From Propionibacterium acidifaciens DSM 21887 (GTDB lineage: Bacteria; Actinomycetota; Actinomycetes; Propionibacteriales; Propionibacteriaceae): a stretch of DNA of 64,000 nt. Shown here one piece after another: positions 9,992-18,009 of the stretch. The stretch covers positions 186,001-250,000 of the forward strand of contig NZ_AUFR01000001.1 of NCBI RefSeq assembly GCF_000426605.1, written 5' to 3'. Both the position numbers and the translations under genes were made by a program. The stretch's first letter is position 1. Each line of letters begins with the position of its first letter. Below the pieces are notes generated by a model. That model saw nothing but the letters and a program-made list of their open reading frames with translations. It did not search any database and was not told the origin of the DNA.

Positions 9992-11289
9992 ACACGCTCC
10001 GGGACTGGTTCGCCTCGGCACTGCGCTGGCTCGCCGCCCGACGCATCGTCGACGCCGCGGAGCTCGTACCCGCGGCGGCGCTCTGCGCCCTCGTCCTCGC
10101 GGGGCTGCTCGTCAGGCGCCGGCGCGGCTGGGCGGCCACCGTCTGCATCGTCGCCCTCAACGCAACCGTGCTCGGCGCACTGATCCTCGTCGTGGTCGAG
10201 AAGCGCCTCAATCTGAGTGGCGGCCCGATCCCGTGGGCCGGGCGGGCCATCATCGTCGGCTGCTGCGCCGCCGTCGGCGTCGCCGCGGCGAACCTGCACC
10301 GGTCCACCTGGCGGCGCCGCTGCTGCGCCGTCCTGGCCGTTCCTGTCCTCGTGGCCGGGGCAACGCTCGGCGTCAACAAGGTCTACGGCATCGACGAGAC
10401 CCTCGGCGCCCTCGTCGGTTACGACCAGCCGACGACGATCTCCCTGCCCGCGCGCAGCGATGCGGGACGCATCGACCCGACCACCTGGAGAGCCCCGGAC
10501 GGCATGCCGAGCACCGGGACGACCGGCTACGTGCGGATCGCCCCGACCGTCTCGGGTTTCGGCGCCCGGTCGGCCGGCATCTACCTTCCGCCCGCCGCGC
10601 TCGTCCCCGACGCCCCTCGGCTGCCGGTCGTCATCATGATGATGGGCCAGCCCGGCAACCCCGACCCGACGATGCTGGCCGATGTCCTCGACGCCTATGC
10701 GGCGGGCCACGCGGGCGTCGCCCCGATCGTCGTCCTCGCCGACCAGCTCGGCAGCCCCGACGACGACACGCTGTGCCTGGACACGAGCCGTTACGGCAAC
10801 GTCGAGACCTATGTGACGACCGACGTCGTCAACTGGATCAGGGACAACCTCAACGTCCCGCAGGACCGGAACGACTGGACGGTCGCGGGCTACTCCAACG
10901 GCGGGCTGTGCTCGATCCTGTTCGGCGCCAAGCACCCCGAGCTGTTCGGCACGATCCTGGACCTCTCCGGGGAGCTCTACCCCGGCGAGGAGCATCCCGA
11001 CTGGAACCTGGAGAACGTCTTCGGCGGCGACCAGGCGGCCTACGACGAGACGAAGCCCCTGACCATCCTCGGCCGGAACCACTACGAGGACATGTGGGCC
11101 TACTTCTCCTACGGCACCGAGGACGGCACCTTCGGGCCGGACGCCGTGACCGTCTCGCAGGCCGCCGAGAACGCCGGCATGACGGTCCGGCTCGACCCGC
11201 TGGAGGGCGTCGACCACTTCGAGGCCGCCCTGCGGGGCGGTTTCACCAACGGCCTGGCCTACTGGTCCGAGCGCGTCGGCCTCGGCTGA
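9988..11289 (+). CDS. Membrane-anchored alpha/beta-hydrolase, esterase (mycolyltransferase-like fold)
   Basis: This is a 433-residue protein. The N-terminal region (about 1-145) has four predicted transmembrane segments. An extracytoplasmic esterase-D/antigen-85-like hydrolase follows. The nucleophile elbow is GYSNGG (Ser at about 306), and LEGVDHFEA near the end supplies the probable His. It is translationally coupled to the aminoacyl-lipid synthase upstream. Paired hydrolases that deacylate aminoacyl-phosphatidylglycerol are known in other Gram-positives (Enterococcus, Corynebacterium), so that role is the best inference. A general surface esterase is the alternative. Confidence 0.75.
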   Translation: MNTLRDWFASALRWLAARRIVDAAELVPAAALCALVLAGLLVRRRRGWAATVCIVALNATVLGALILVVVEKRLNLSGGPIPWAGRAIIVGCCAAVGVAAANLHRSTWRRRCCAVLAVPVLVAGATLGVNKVYGIDETLGALVGYDQPTTISLPARSDAGRIDPTTWRAPDGMPSTGTTGYVRIAPTVSGFGARSAGIYLPPAALVPDAPRLPVVIMMMGQPGNPDPTMLADVLDAYAAGHAGVAPIVVLADQLGSPDDDTLCLDTSRYGNVETYVTTDVVNWIRDNLNVPQDRNDWTVAGYSNGGLCSILFGAKHPELFGTILDLSGELYPGEEHPDWNLENVFGGDQAAYDETKPLTILGRNHYEDMWAYFSYGTEDGTFGPDAVTVSQAAENAGMTVRLDPLEGVDHFEAALRGGFTNGLAYWSERVGLG

Positions 11290-11301
11290 GCCGGGACGGC
11301 G

Positions 11302-11324
11302 TCCCCGTCGACGCCGGACGGGGA
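11302..11324 (+). terminator. Hairpin terminator between convergent genes
   Basis: TCCCCGTC (11302-11309) pairs with GACGGGGA (11317-11324) across a 7-nt loop. It lies 13 nt past the esterase stop, between convergent genes. Confidence 0.5.
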
Positions 11325-11393
11325 TCACGGAGCGTGCGGGAGGGGGCCGGGGCCGAGGACGCCCGCGTCGGCGGCAGCGGCGGTGGTCGTCGC

Positions 11394-12544
11394 TCACGGG
11401 CCGCCGGGGTCGCCGGCCGGTCGCCAGTGCCTCGGACTGCGGTTGCACGGCTCGGGGGAGCCGTCGTCGCCGATCGCGACGATGTCCTCGATGCGCACGC
11501 CGAAGCGCCCCGGCAGGTAGATGCCGGGCTCGACCGAGAAGGTCATGCCCGGGGCCAGAGGCAGATCGTCGCCGCGCACGAGGTACGGGTGCTCGTGCAC
11601 CTCCAGCCCGATGCCGTGCCCGGTGCGGGTGATGAAGAAGGCGCCGTAGCCGGCGGCCTCGACGACCCTGCGGGCGGCGGCGTCGACCCCCGAGCAGGGC
11701 AGACCGGCCCGGGCGGCGTCGATGCCGGCGCGCTGGGCGTCCCGGACGGTCCGCCAGACGCGGTCGAACTCGGGATCGACCGGCTCGCCGCACACGTAGG
11801 TGCGGGTCGAGTCGCTGAAGTAGCCGCTGGGCGCCGGCCCGCCGATGTCGACGACGACGGGCTCGCCGGCGCGCACGACGCGGTCGGACCGCTCGTGGTG
11901 GGGGCTCGCCCCGTGGGGGCCGGAGGCGACGATGACGAAGTCGGCGCGCTCGTGCCCCTCCTCGACGAGCGCCGCGGCGATGTCGGCGCCGATCTCGTCC
12001 TCGGTGCGCCCGGGGCGCAGCCATTCGCCGATGCGGGCGTGGACGCGGTCGACGGCCTCGCCGACCCCGTGCAGGGCCGACAGCTCCTCGGGCGTCTTGA
12101 CCATGCGCAGGGCCCGGATCGTCGGGCCGCCCGCCGTGACGGCTGCGCCGAGCGCCGCGCCCAGCCCCAGGGCGTGCACGCTGGGCAGCAGGTCGTCCAC
12201 GCCGATGCGGGCCCCGGCGCCGAGACGGGCGGCGACGAGGCAGTGGGCGGACTCGCCGTCCTGCCAGGTGGGCATGTCGGGGACGATCCGCTCGGCGGTC
12301 GAGCCGGTCCAGCCGGGCCGCTCGAGCTGCGGGACGACGAGGAAGGGCTCGCCGTCGGCGGGCACGACGAGGCCGGTGAAGCGCTCGGCGAGCCCTGCGA
12401 GCGGCCGAGCAGGAAGCGCATGTCGGCCCCGGGGCCCACCACGACGGCGTCCAGCCCGTCCTCACGGGCCCGCGCGGCGAGCCGGGCGAGCCGGGCGCGG
12501 TGCTCTGCCGGTGCCGGGGTCCACAGCAGACGAGGATCGGTCAT
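11394..12544 (-). pseudogene. M24 family Xaa-Pro peptidase (pepP/pepQ-like), frameshifted
   Basis: The gene encodes an aminopeptidase P/prolidase-type metallopeptidase, but the frame changes around 12385-12400. Residues from the ATG at 12544 read normally up to DMRFLLGRSQGS. The rest of the creatinase N-domain (ERFTGLVVPADGEPF) and the whole catalytic domain continue in another frame, down to the stop at 11394. The shift equals loss of one base. All five metal ligands remain in the downstream frame: VVDIGG, FSDSTRTY, GHGIGLE, SVEPG and RIEDI. Either the gene is broken or the assembly has an indel. A re-start at the GTG at 12365 would give a protein without most of the N-domain. Confidence 0.75.
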
Positions 12545-12741
12545 GGTCGAAGGCTAGCCCGCCCGGGCGCGGCCGAGAGCGGGACGACCCGGTCGGCGCA
12601 CGCGCGCAGGGGCGGGGGAGGGCACGGCGGCGCGGCCCCGTCATCCGCGGGACGAACCCGCGTACGAGCGGCGGGTCTGCGTGTCATCGCAGTGTCCGCA
12701 GGAGAACGGGTGACCCCCGCCCGAGCGCGGGGGAGAGCTCT

Positions 12742-12788
12742 TGGACCTTTTGATCCTGAAGGTCCACTCGCGTGAAGGTCCACTCGCG
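12742..12788. repeat. 8-bp inverted repeat overlapping a 16-bp perfect tandem duplication
   Basis: TGGACCTT (12742-12749) and AAGGTCCA (12759-12766) form a perfect inverted repeat with a 9-nt spacer. TGAAGGTCCACTCGCG is repeated exactly at 12757-12772 and 12773-12788. This could be an operator or a replication-slippage product; no neighbouring gene starts nearby. Confidence 0.6.
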
Positions 12789-12957
12789 TGGCCCCGCCAC
12801 GGCGCGGGGGCCGCGCCTCGTGTCCGCGGTGGAGCGGACCGGGCCCGGCGCACGGGCGCGGGAGGAGCCGAGGGGCCGGTCGCAGCGCGGCCCCAGCACG
12901 ACGGGCCGGGATCCGTCCAGGAAATCCGCTCAGAGCTGAATGGTGACACACACGGTA

Positions 12958-12987
12958 TTCACAGCTCGCTCTATGTGGGAGCATAAC
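12958..12987 (+). promoter_or_regulatory. Candidate promoter for an intergenic RNA
   Basis: TTCACA (12958-12963) and CATAAC (12982-12987) are separated by 18 nt. The predicted start, near 12993, falls at the base of the first stem of the candidate RNA. Confidence 0.35.
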
Positions 12988-12991
12988 TTCT

Positions 12992-13191
12992 GCGCAGAGC
13001 AAACACGGCGGCCGAGGTGTCCCACCCTTGAATCCCCGGTCGGCGTCTGCGCGGGAGCTCGAGTGGCGAGACAGAAGCCGGTCACCCGGGTCTCCGGGGC
13101 TTGTGGCGACCGATCTGCCCATCGCCAGCCACAAGCTCTCAAGGGTTCTTCGGACGGGCGCCCGGTCAACGGCGACCGGGCGCCGAGTCCG
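12992..13191 (+). ncRNA. Candidate structured small RNA (about 200 nt)
   Basis: Three hairpin units follow a promoter-like element. First, GCGCAGA (12992-12998) pairs with TCTGCGC (13046-13052), with an inner GCCGA/TCGGC helix. Second, CTTGTGGC (13100-13107) pairs with GCCACAAG (13128-13135). Third, a strong terminal hairpin pairs GGCGCCCGGTC (13157-13167) with GACCGGGCGCC (13174-13184), extended by CGGAC/GTCCG to 13151-13191. No protein gene follows on this strand, so it would be a stand-alone transcript. I do not recognise it as a known family, and GC-rich DNA forms chance hairpins, so confidence is low. Confidence 0.3.
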
Positions 13192-13436
13192 GATCCTGCC
13201 GACGGGCCGTTCCTGAGGGGCGGCGCACCGGGTCGATGCACGAGGCGCTCGACGGTCGCAGAGTTCTCCGTGCCGCGCCGCGGGCGCACGACGACGATGC
13301 TCGTGGCACGATCCGCTGGTGGGCGGGATCCGTGGACGACGCGGGTCCTGAGCGCCGGGTCGCCGGTGCGGGTCGCGGGGGATGCCGTCCCGGGAACGGT
13401 CCGGAGGGGAGAGCCCCTCTCGTTCCCTGTTTTGAC

Positions 13437-13450
13437 ATAATGTTCATTAT
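13437..13450. promoter_or_regulatory. Isolated AT-rich palindrome overlapping a TTGACA box
   Basis: ATAATG-TT-CATTAT is a near-perfect 14-bp palindrome. TTGACA (13432-13437) overlaps its left edge, making a -35/operator arrangement. No convincing gene starts within 200 nt downstream. Confidence 0.4.
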
Positions 13451-13597
13451 CGGGCATTCCGGATCAGGCCTGGAGTCCGACCGTGGACGAGGTGCTCGGC
13501 GGGATCGCCCTGGCCCGACCGACCCGGAACACGCCTCGAGGAGGCCCCCGGGATGCGGACCGCAACAACGGGGCCCACCGCATCGCCCTGGCTGTGC

Positions 13598-13637
13598 GGA
13601 CGCGCCCCTGAGCGGCAGAGAGCTCAGGGGCGCGTCC
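13598..13637 (-). terminator. Strong terminator hairpin
   Basis: GGACGCGCCCCTGAGC (13598-13613) and GCTCAGGGGCGCGTCC (13622-13637) are a perfect 16-bp inverted repeat with an 8-nt loop. It lies about 42 nt past the stop of the minus-strand membrane-protein gene. Confidence 0.7.
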
Positions 13638-13678
13638 TGCGCGGGCCCGGCGCGCGGCGGGAGGGCCGTCGGTTCAGT

Positions 13679-14530
13679 TCAGTACTGCGACTGACCGCCC
13701 TGACCACCCTGGCCGAACTGGTCGCGATTGGGCGGGTTGACGGTGGCGGTCGGCGCGGAGGGGTCGACCATCTGGCCCCCGAAGGCGCTGTACGCCGAGG
13801 GCGCCTGCGGGTCCGGCTGGCCGGGCAGCGCCGAGCCGACGATCCCAGCGCCCTGGGCGGCCGCCGCGCGACGGTTGTTGGACCTGCGCACGACGAGCCA
13901 GATGAGGCCTCCGATGGTCATGGGCACGCCGATGACCAGTCCCAGGACGGCCAGGATGATCCCTGCCGCACTGTTGAAGATCCCGCCGGCCGTGGCCCCC
14001 TCGCCCAGGTAGACCGGGGTGTCGAGGAGGGAGTTGCACGTGACCGTGTACTCACCCGCCTTCGTGGCGTTGAAGCTCCCGAACATCTGGTGGTTGTTGA
14101 TTTCGATGCTCGCACTGGGCGTCCTCACCGAGACCTCGCCACCGTCGGGGTTCCGGACGGTGCACTCGGTCGAGCTGTCGCCGTACAGCCCGTAGTGGCC
14201 GTTCTCCTCCAGGGTCACCTGCGAGTTCCCGTGCCCATTGATCTCGTTCAGCGAGTCTGCGACGCCCGCGACCGAGCTGATCGCGAAGCCCAGGGCCGCG
14301 ACGGCTGCCACGACGAGGATGATGCCGATCGTCAGGAGGACGACCGGGCCCCTGGTGCTCTTGACAGTGGCCTGAGGAAGCCCCGGCCCGTAGGGCGCCG
14401 GTGCGTTCACGGGCCCGCCCGGTGGTGCGTACGGAGCATGGGCCGGCACGCCCATGGACGGCGCGTTGCTGCCTGGACCGTAGGGGCCCGGGCCGTACGG
14501 GGAGCCGGAGGCCGGAGGGATCTGTGACAT
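13679..14530 (-). CDS. Proline-rich two-helix membrane protein, hypothetical
   Basis: This is a 283-residue protein. The cytoplasmic N-terminus is low-complexity and rich in Pro, Gly and Tyr (repeated GPYGPG-like units, residues 1-60). A transmembrane helix (about 68-92) leads to an exported domain of about 90 residues with two cysteines that could form a disulfide (STECTV and VTCNS). A second helix (about 185-215) and a Gln/Gly-rich cytoplasmic tail follow. The ATG at 14530 has AGGAG 5 nt upstream. This layout is common among actinobacterial envelope proteins of unknown function. No enzyme motif is visible. Confidence 0.75.
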   Translation of the reverse strand: MSQIPPASGSPYGPGPYGPGSNAPSMGVPAHAPYAPPGGPVNAPAPYGPGLPQATVKSTRGPVVLLTIGIILVVAAVAALGFAISSVAGVADSLNEINGHGNSQVTLEENGHYGLYGDSSTECTVRNPDGGEVSVRTPSASIEINNHQMFGSFNATKAGEYTVTCNSLLDTPVYLGEGATAGGIFNSAAGIILAVLGLVIGVPMTIGGLIWLVVRRSNNRRAAAAQGAGIVGSALPGQPDPQAPSAYSAFGGQMVDPSAPTATVNPPNRDQFGQGGQGGQSQY

Positions 14531-14726
14531 GAGTGCTCCTCTTGGTCGGGGGTGACGGTGGCGTCGGGTGCTGACTGCCTGCCCGGGCGCCGCCCCACGT
14601 GCGCCCAAACCATACGCCTGATCGGGTGCGGGGCCCATGAGCCGTGTCCGCCGGAGGCGTGTTCAATGGTCTGTGCAAGCCCTTCCGGGAGGACCGACAC
14701 CTGACCGTGCGACGGATGGGAGGACC

Positions 14727-15704
14727 GTGTCCCTCAAACCTCGTGAGATCGCCGCGCGCCGTCTCATCGCGCAGCTGCTCGCGCCGTCGGACGCCCATCC
14801 GCTGGCCGGGCGTGTTCTCGCACCCGTCGACGTGTGCCGCTGGATGCTGGCGATCCAGGGCCAGAACTACGACGGCGGCCTCGAGGCCATCGCGATCCGT
14901 CAGGGCCGGCGCCGCAGCCGGTTCCGGACGGCGCCCGCCGAGGCCGAGCTCGACGCCGGGCTGCTCGTGCGCTGCTGGCCCCAGCGAGGCACGCTGCACT
15001 ATCTCGCCGCCGAGGACGCCGCCTGGCTCAGCGCCCTCGGCATGGGCCCCGTCGAGCGGGCCGCGCGGAGGCGCCGGGCGCGGCTGGGCCTGGAGCCGGG
15101 CCTCGACGGGCCTCGCGAGGCCCTTCACGAGGCGCTCGCCGCGGGCGAGCTGACGCGCCGCCAGTGCTACGAGGTCTTCGCGCGCGTCGGCATCGACCCG
15201 GGCGGCAACCGCGGCCCGCACCTGCTGCGGGCGCTCGGCGGCGAGGGGCTCGTCGTCCAGGGCGCCCGGCGCGGCGGCGAGGAGGTCTTCCGGCTCGTCG
15301 GGCAGCTGCCCGTGCCCCAGCGCGAGCTCGACGGCGACGAGGCCCTCGCCGAACTGGCCACGCGTTATGTCGGATCGCACGGCCCGGCGACGCTCGACGA
15401 CCTCGCCTGGTGGACCCACCTGGGTCGGGGCCGGGCGCGCCGGGCCCTGGCGCTCGGCACCGGTTACCACCGCGACGGGGACCACTACGTGCCCGACTGG
15501 CAGTCGGGCATCACCTCCGCAGAGATGAACCGGGCCCTGGTGAGGACCGTCACGCTCCCCCCGTTCGACGAGTACCTGCTCGGGTACACCGATCGCACCG
15601 GCATCCTGCCCGACGAGCTGCGCCCGCAGGTGCTCACGATGAATGGTCTGAGCTGGCACTTCGTCGTCCGCCGAGGCGTCGTGCGGGGCAGGGCCGAGCG
15701 CTGA
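14727..15704 (+). CDS. Winged-helix DNA-binding domain protein (HTH_42/YcaQ-like)
   Basis: This 325-residue protein of the PF06224-type winged-helix family has recognisable blocks: WMLAIQGQ near the N-terminus, the RGTLHYL segment, RALGGEGLVV, LPPFDEYLLGYTDR and a terminal NGLSWHFVVRRG. Some relatives (YcaQ/AlkX) are DNA glycosylases acting on alkylated or cross-linked DNA; most are uncharacterised. The GTG at 14727 follows GGGAGGA. The protein ends just where relatives continue with a VDGRVVGTW-like segment and about 50 more residues, so the C-terminus looks shortened. Confidence 0.8.
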   Translation: MSLKPREIAARRLIAQLLAPSDAHPLAGRVLAPVDVCRWMLAIQGQNYDGGLEAIAIRQGRRRSRFRTAPAEAELDAGLLVRCWPQRGTLHYLAAEDAAWLSALGMGPVERAARRRRARLGLEPGLDGPREALHEALAAGELTRRQCYEVFARVGIDPGGNRGPHLLRALGGEGLVVQGARRGGEEVFRLVGQLPVPQRELDGDEALAELATRYVGSHGPATLDDLAWWTHLGRGRARRALALGTGYHRDGDHYVPDWQSGITSAEMNRALVRTVTLPPFDEYLLGYTDRTGILPDELRPQVLTMNGLSWHFVVRRGVVRGRAER

Positions 15705-15832
15705 GGGGCCCCCGGCCTCCTCGTGACCCCGTGCGACCGGGCTCCGGAGCCGCCTCCGGCCCCGACGGACCGGGCTCCGGCGGGCCCTGCGGCATAGACT
15801 GAGCACCGGTCGGACGAGGGAGGGCGACGGGC

Positions 15833-16597
15833 ATGGGCTCCTGCGACGCGCGGCACCGACGCGTTCTCGTCCTTGTCCGGCACGGCGAGTCGCGCTACAA
15901 CGCCGAGCAGATCTTCACCGGGCTGCTCGACGTCGACCTGTCGGCGCGCGGTCACGCGCAGATCGCCGCTGCGGCGCGACTCATGGCCGACGCCGGGCTG
16001 CGCCCGCGACTCGTGCTCACCTCCCCCCTGCTGCGCGCCGTGCGCACGGCCGAGGGCATCCGCGCGACGCTGTGCCCCGAGGCGCCGTTGCGCGAGAACT
16101 GGCGGCTCGCCGAGCGCGACTACGGCTGCCTGACCGGGGTGTCCAAGCGCGAGTGCCGCGAGCGCTGGGGCGACGAGGCCTTCTTCACGTGGCGGCGCAC
16201 CCTCGAGGGCAGGCCGCCGGCGGCCACCGCCGCGCAGCGCGCGAGCTGGCGCGGCCTCGACGGCGCCGGGCTCGGCCCGCTGGTGCCCGGCGGGAGCGAG
16301 TCCCTGGCCGACGTCGTCGAACGGGTCCGCCCCCTGTGGGGACGACTGCTGCCCTCGCTCGTCGCCGGCGAGGGCCCGATCGCGGTCGTCGCGCACGGGA
16401 ACTCTCTGCGGGCCCTGGTCCTGCTCGCATGCGGTCTCGGCGCCGACGAGGTCGAGCGGCTCAACATCCCGGCCGCCCAGCCGCTCGTCCTCGAGTTCGA
16501 CGGACGGGGCGAGCCGCTGGAGCGCACCGGCCACTACCTCGACCCGCGGACCGCCGAGATCGAGGCGGGCAGGGTCGCCGACGAGGGCGGCACATGA
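15833..16597 (+). CDS. gpmA: 2,3-bisphosphoglycerate-dependent phosphoglycerate mutase
   Basis: This cytosolic glycolytic enzyme interconverts 3- and 2-phosphoglycerate. The phosphohistidine motif LVRHGES is at about residues 13-19. NAEQIFTGLLDVDLS, the ERDYG glutamate and the second catalytic His in VVAHGNSLRA are present. At 254 residues it has normal length. The ATG at 15833 has GGGAGGG upstream, and TAGACT (15795-15800) is a plausible -10. Its stop overlaps the start of the ClC gene (ATGA). Confidence 0.93.
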   Translation: MGSCDARHRRVLVLVRHGESRYNAEQIFTGLLDVDLSARGHAQIAAAARLMADAGLRPRLVLTSPLLRAVRTAEGIRATLCPEAPLRENWRLAERDYGCLTGVSKRECRERWGDEAFFTWRRTLEGRPPAATAAQRASWRGLDGAGLGPLVPGGSESLADVVERVRPLWGRLLPSLVAGEGPIAVVAHGNSLRALVLLACGLGADEVERLNIPAAQPLVLEFDGRGEPLERTGHYLDPRTAEIEAGRVADEGGT

Positions 16598-17889
16598 GCC
16601 GGTCCGGGCCGGACCCGTCCGCCCGGAGCGGCCGCCGGGCGCGCACGGGGTTCGTCGTCGTGCTCGTGGCGGTGGTCACCGGGCTCATCGGCTCGCTGGT
16701 CCGCTATCTGTCCATCGGCATCGAGACGGTCTGCTTCGGCTTCGACTACACGGCGGCCACGGACGGCGTCGGGGCCGCGCCGCCATGGCGCCGTCTGCTC
16801 GCGGCGGCCATGTCCGGGACCGTCTGCGGCCTGTGCTGGTGGCGCATCCGTCGCCGTCCCAGGGGCATGCCGTCGAGCATCGCCGGAGCCGTCGATCCCG
16901 ACCCGGCGCGGCGCACCCGCATGCCGGCGCGCGTCAACATCGCGGACGCCCTGGCCCAGCTGCTCGTCGTCGGCGCGGGCATGTCGCTCGGGCGGGAGGC
17001 CGCCCCCCGCATCCTCGCCGCCGTCGGCGGCCAGGCGGTCGTGGAACGGGCCCGGGTCGACGACGAGACCCGTCGGCTGCTCGTCGGGGCGGCCGCCGGC
17101 GCCGGGCTGGCGGCCATCTACAACGCCCCGGCGGCGGCGAGCTGCTACACGCTCGAGCTGATCCTGCACCCCGATCTGCGCACCCGCCGCGGCCGCCGCG
17201 AGGCGGCGCTGACCGCCGTCGTCTGCGTCATCGCCACACTCGTCTCGTGGCTCTTCAACCGGAACCGGCCGATCTACGAGCTGCCGCCGGCGCTGCGGAC
17301 CGTCGCCCCGCGGAGCCCGTGGGCCCTCGTCGTCCTGGCCGCGGTGCTCGTCGTCGGGCACGGTTTCAACGCCCTCGTCGGTCTGGCGAAGCGCGCCGCG
17401 CCGCCGACCCGCCTGCTCGTGGCGACCGTCCCGGCCGGCGCGCTCGCCGTCTCGGCGCTGGCCCTCTGGCAACCGCGGATCGTCGGCAACGGCCAGGTGG
17501 CCATCGGGGCCGTCCTGGCCGGCGGCATGACGCTGCCCGCCCTCGTCGTCCTGCTGCTCGCCAAGGCCTGCGGCGTCGCCGTGGGCCTCGTCACCGGCTC
17601 CACCGGGGGCCTCCTGACGCCCTCGCTCGCCATCGGGGCCTGCGTCGGGGGCGCCATCGGCGTCGCCGCGGGCCTCGACCCGTCGACGACGGTGCTGCTC
17701 GTCGTCATGGGGGCCGCCTGCGTGCTCGCGCTCAACCAGCGGGCGCCCTTCTTCGGCGCCCTCTTCGCGATCGAGCTGACGAGGGTCCCGCTGCCGTTCG
17801 CCCTCGCGACCGGCGCCGGGGTCGGGCTCGTCTGGTGCGTCGAGCTGCTCGGCGGTCGACTCGCCGCCCGCGCGCGCCGGGGCGGCTGA
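16594..17889 (+). CDS. ClC-family chloride channel/antiporter
   Basis: This 431-residue polytopic membrane protein has the ClC selectivity-filter segments in order: SLGREAAP (GREGP-like, about residue 132), IYNAPAAASCYTLEL (about 170) and TGSTGGLLTPSLAIGACVGG (about 335). The usual second residue of GREGP is changed to Ala-Ala. The gene overlaps gpmA by 4 nt. No C-terminal CBS domains are present. Whether it is a channel or an H+/Cl- exchanger cannot be decided from these motifs. Confidence 0.88.
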   Translation: MSRSGPDPSARSGRRARTGFVVVLVAVVTGLIGSLVRYLSIGIETVCFGFDYTAATDGVGAAPPWRRLLAAAMSGTVCGLCWWRIRRRPRGMPSSIAGAVDPDPARRTRMPARVNIADALAQLLVVGAGMSLGREAAPRILAAVGGQAVVERARVDDETRRLLVGAAAGAGLAAIYNAPAAASCYTLELILHPDLRTRRGRREAALTAVVCVIATLVSWLFNRNRPIYELPPALRTVAPRSPWALVVLAAVLVVGHGFNALVGLAKRAAPPTRLLVATVPAGALAVSALALWQPRIVGNGQVAIGAVLAGGMTLPALVVLLLAKACGVAVGLVTGSTGGLLTPSLAIGACVGGAIGVAAGLDPSTTVLLVVMGAACVLALNQRAPFFGALFAIELTRVPLPFALATGAGVGLVWCVELLGGRLAARARRGG

Positions 17890-17973
17890 GAAAAGAGGCC
17901 CTCTCCCCCGCGGTCCGCCGGACCGTCGGACCCGTTCCGCGGGGCGCGGCGGGGCGGCGCCCCGCAGTCATCG

Positions 17974-18001
17974 CCCGGGCGGGGCGCGTGCCCCGCCCGG
18001 G
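17974..18001. terminator. Bidirectional terminator between ClC gene and lpd
   Basis: CCCGGGCGGGGC (17974-17985) pairs perfectly with GCCCCGCCCGGG (17990-18001) around a GCGT tetraloop, between two convergent genes. Confidence 0.75.
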
Positions 18002-18009
18002 TCGTCCCG

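Larger units (their letters stand above)
12545..13597. other. Gene-free region of about 1 kb with inverted repeats
   Basis: No open frame here shows protein-like composition or a family resemblance. The ORFs present are high-GC read-through frames rich in Arg, Pro and Gly. The stretch holds an 8-bp inverted repeat joined to a 16-bp tandem repeat (12742-12788), a candidate structured RNA (12992-13191) and an AT-rich palindrome (13437-13450). Confidence 0.6.

Noticed and set aside
9892-12465. 857-codon open frame on the minus strand
   Set aside because: It runs antisense to the esterase gene and across the M24 peptidase gene, and has Arg/Ala/Pro-rich shadow composition. The annotated frames carry conserved motifs.
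12930-13457. Overlapping ORFs of 166-175 codons in the gene-free region
   Set aside because: No start site, no family resemblance and no hydrophobic or domain pattern. They occupy both strands of the same DNA, as expected of chance frames in GC-rich sequence.
16072-16593. Upstream extension of the ClC gene frame
   Set aside because: This part is an out-of-frame reading of gpmA. The ClC protein starts at the ATG at 16594.
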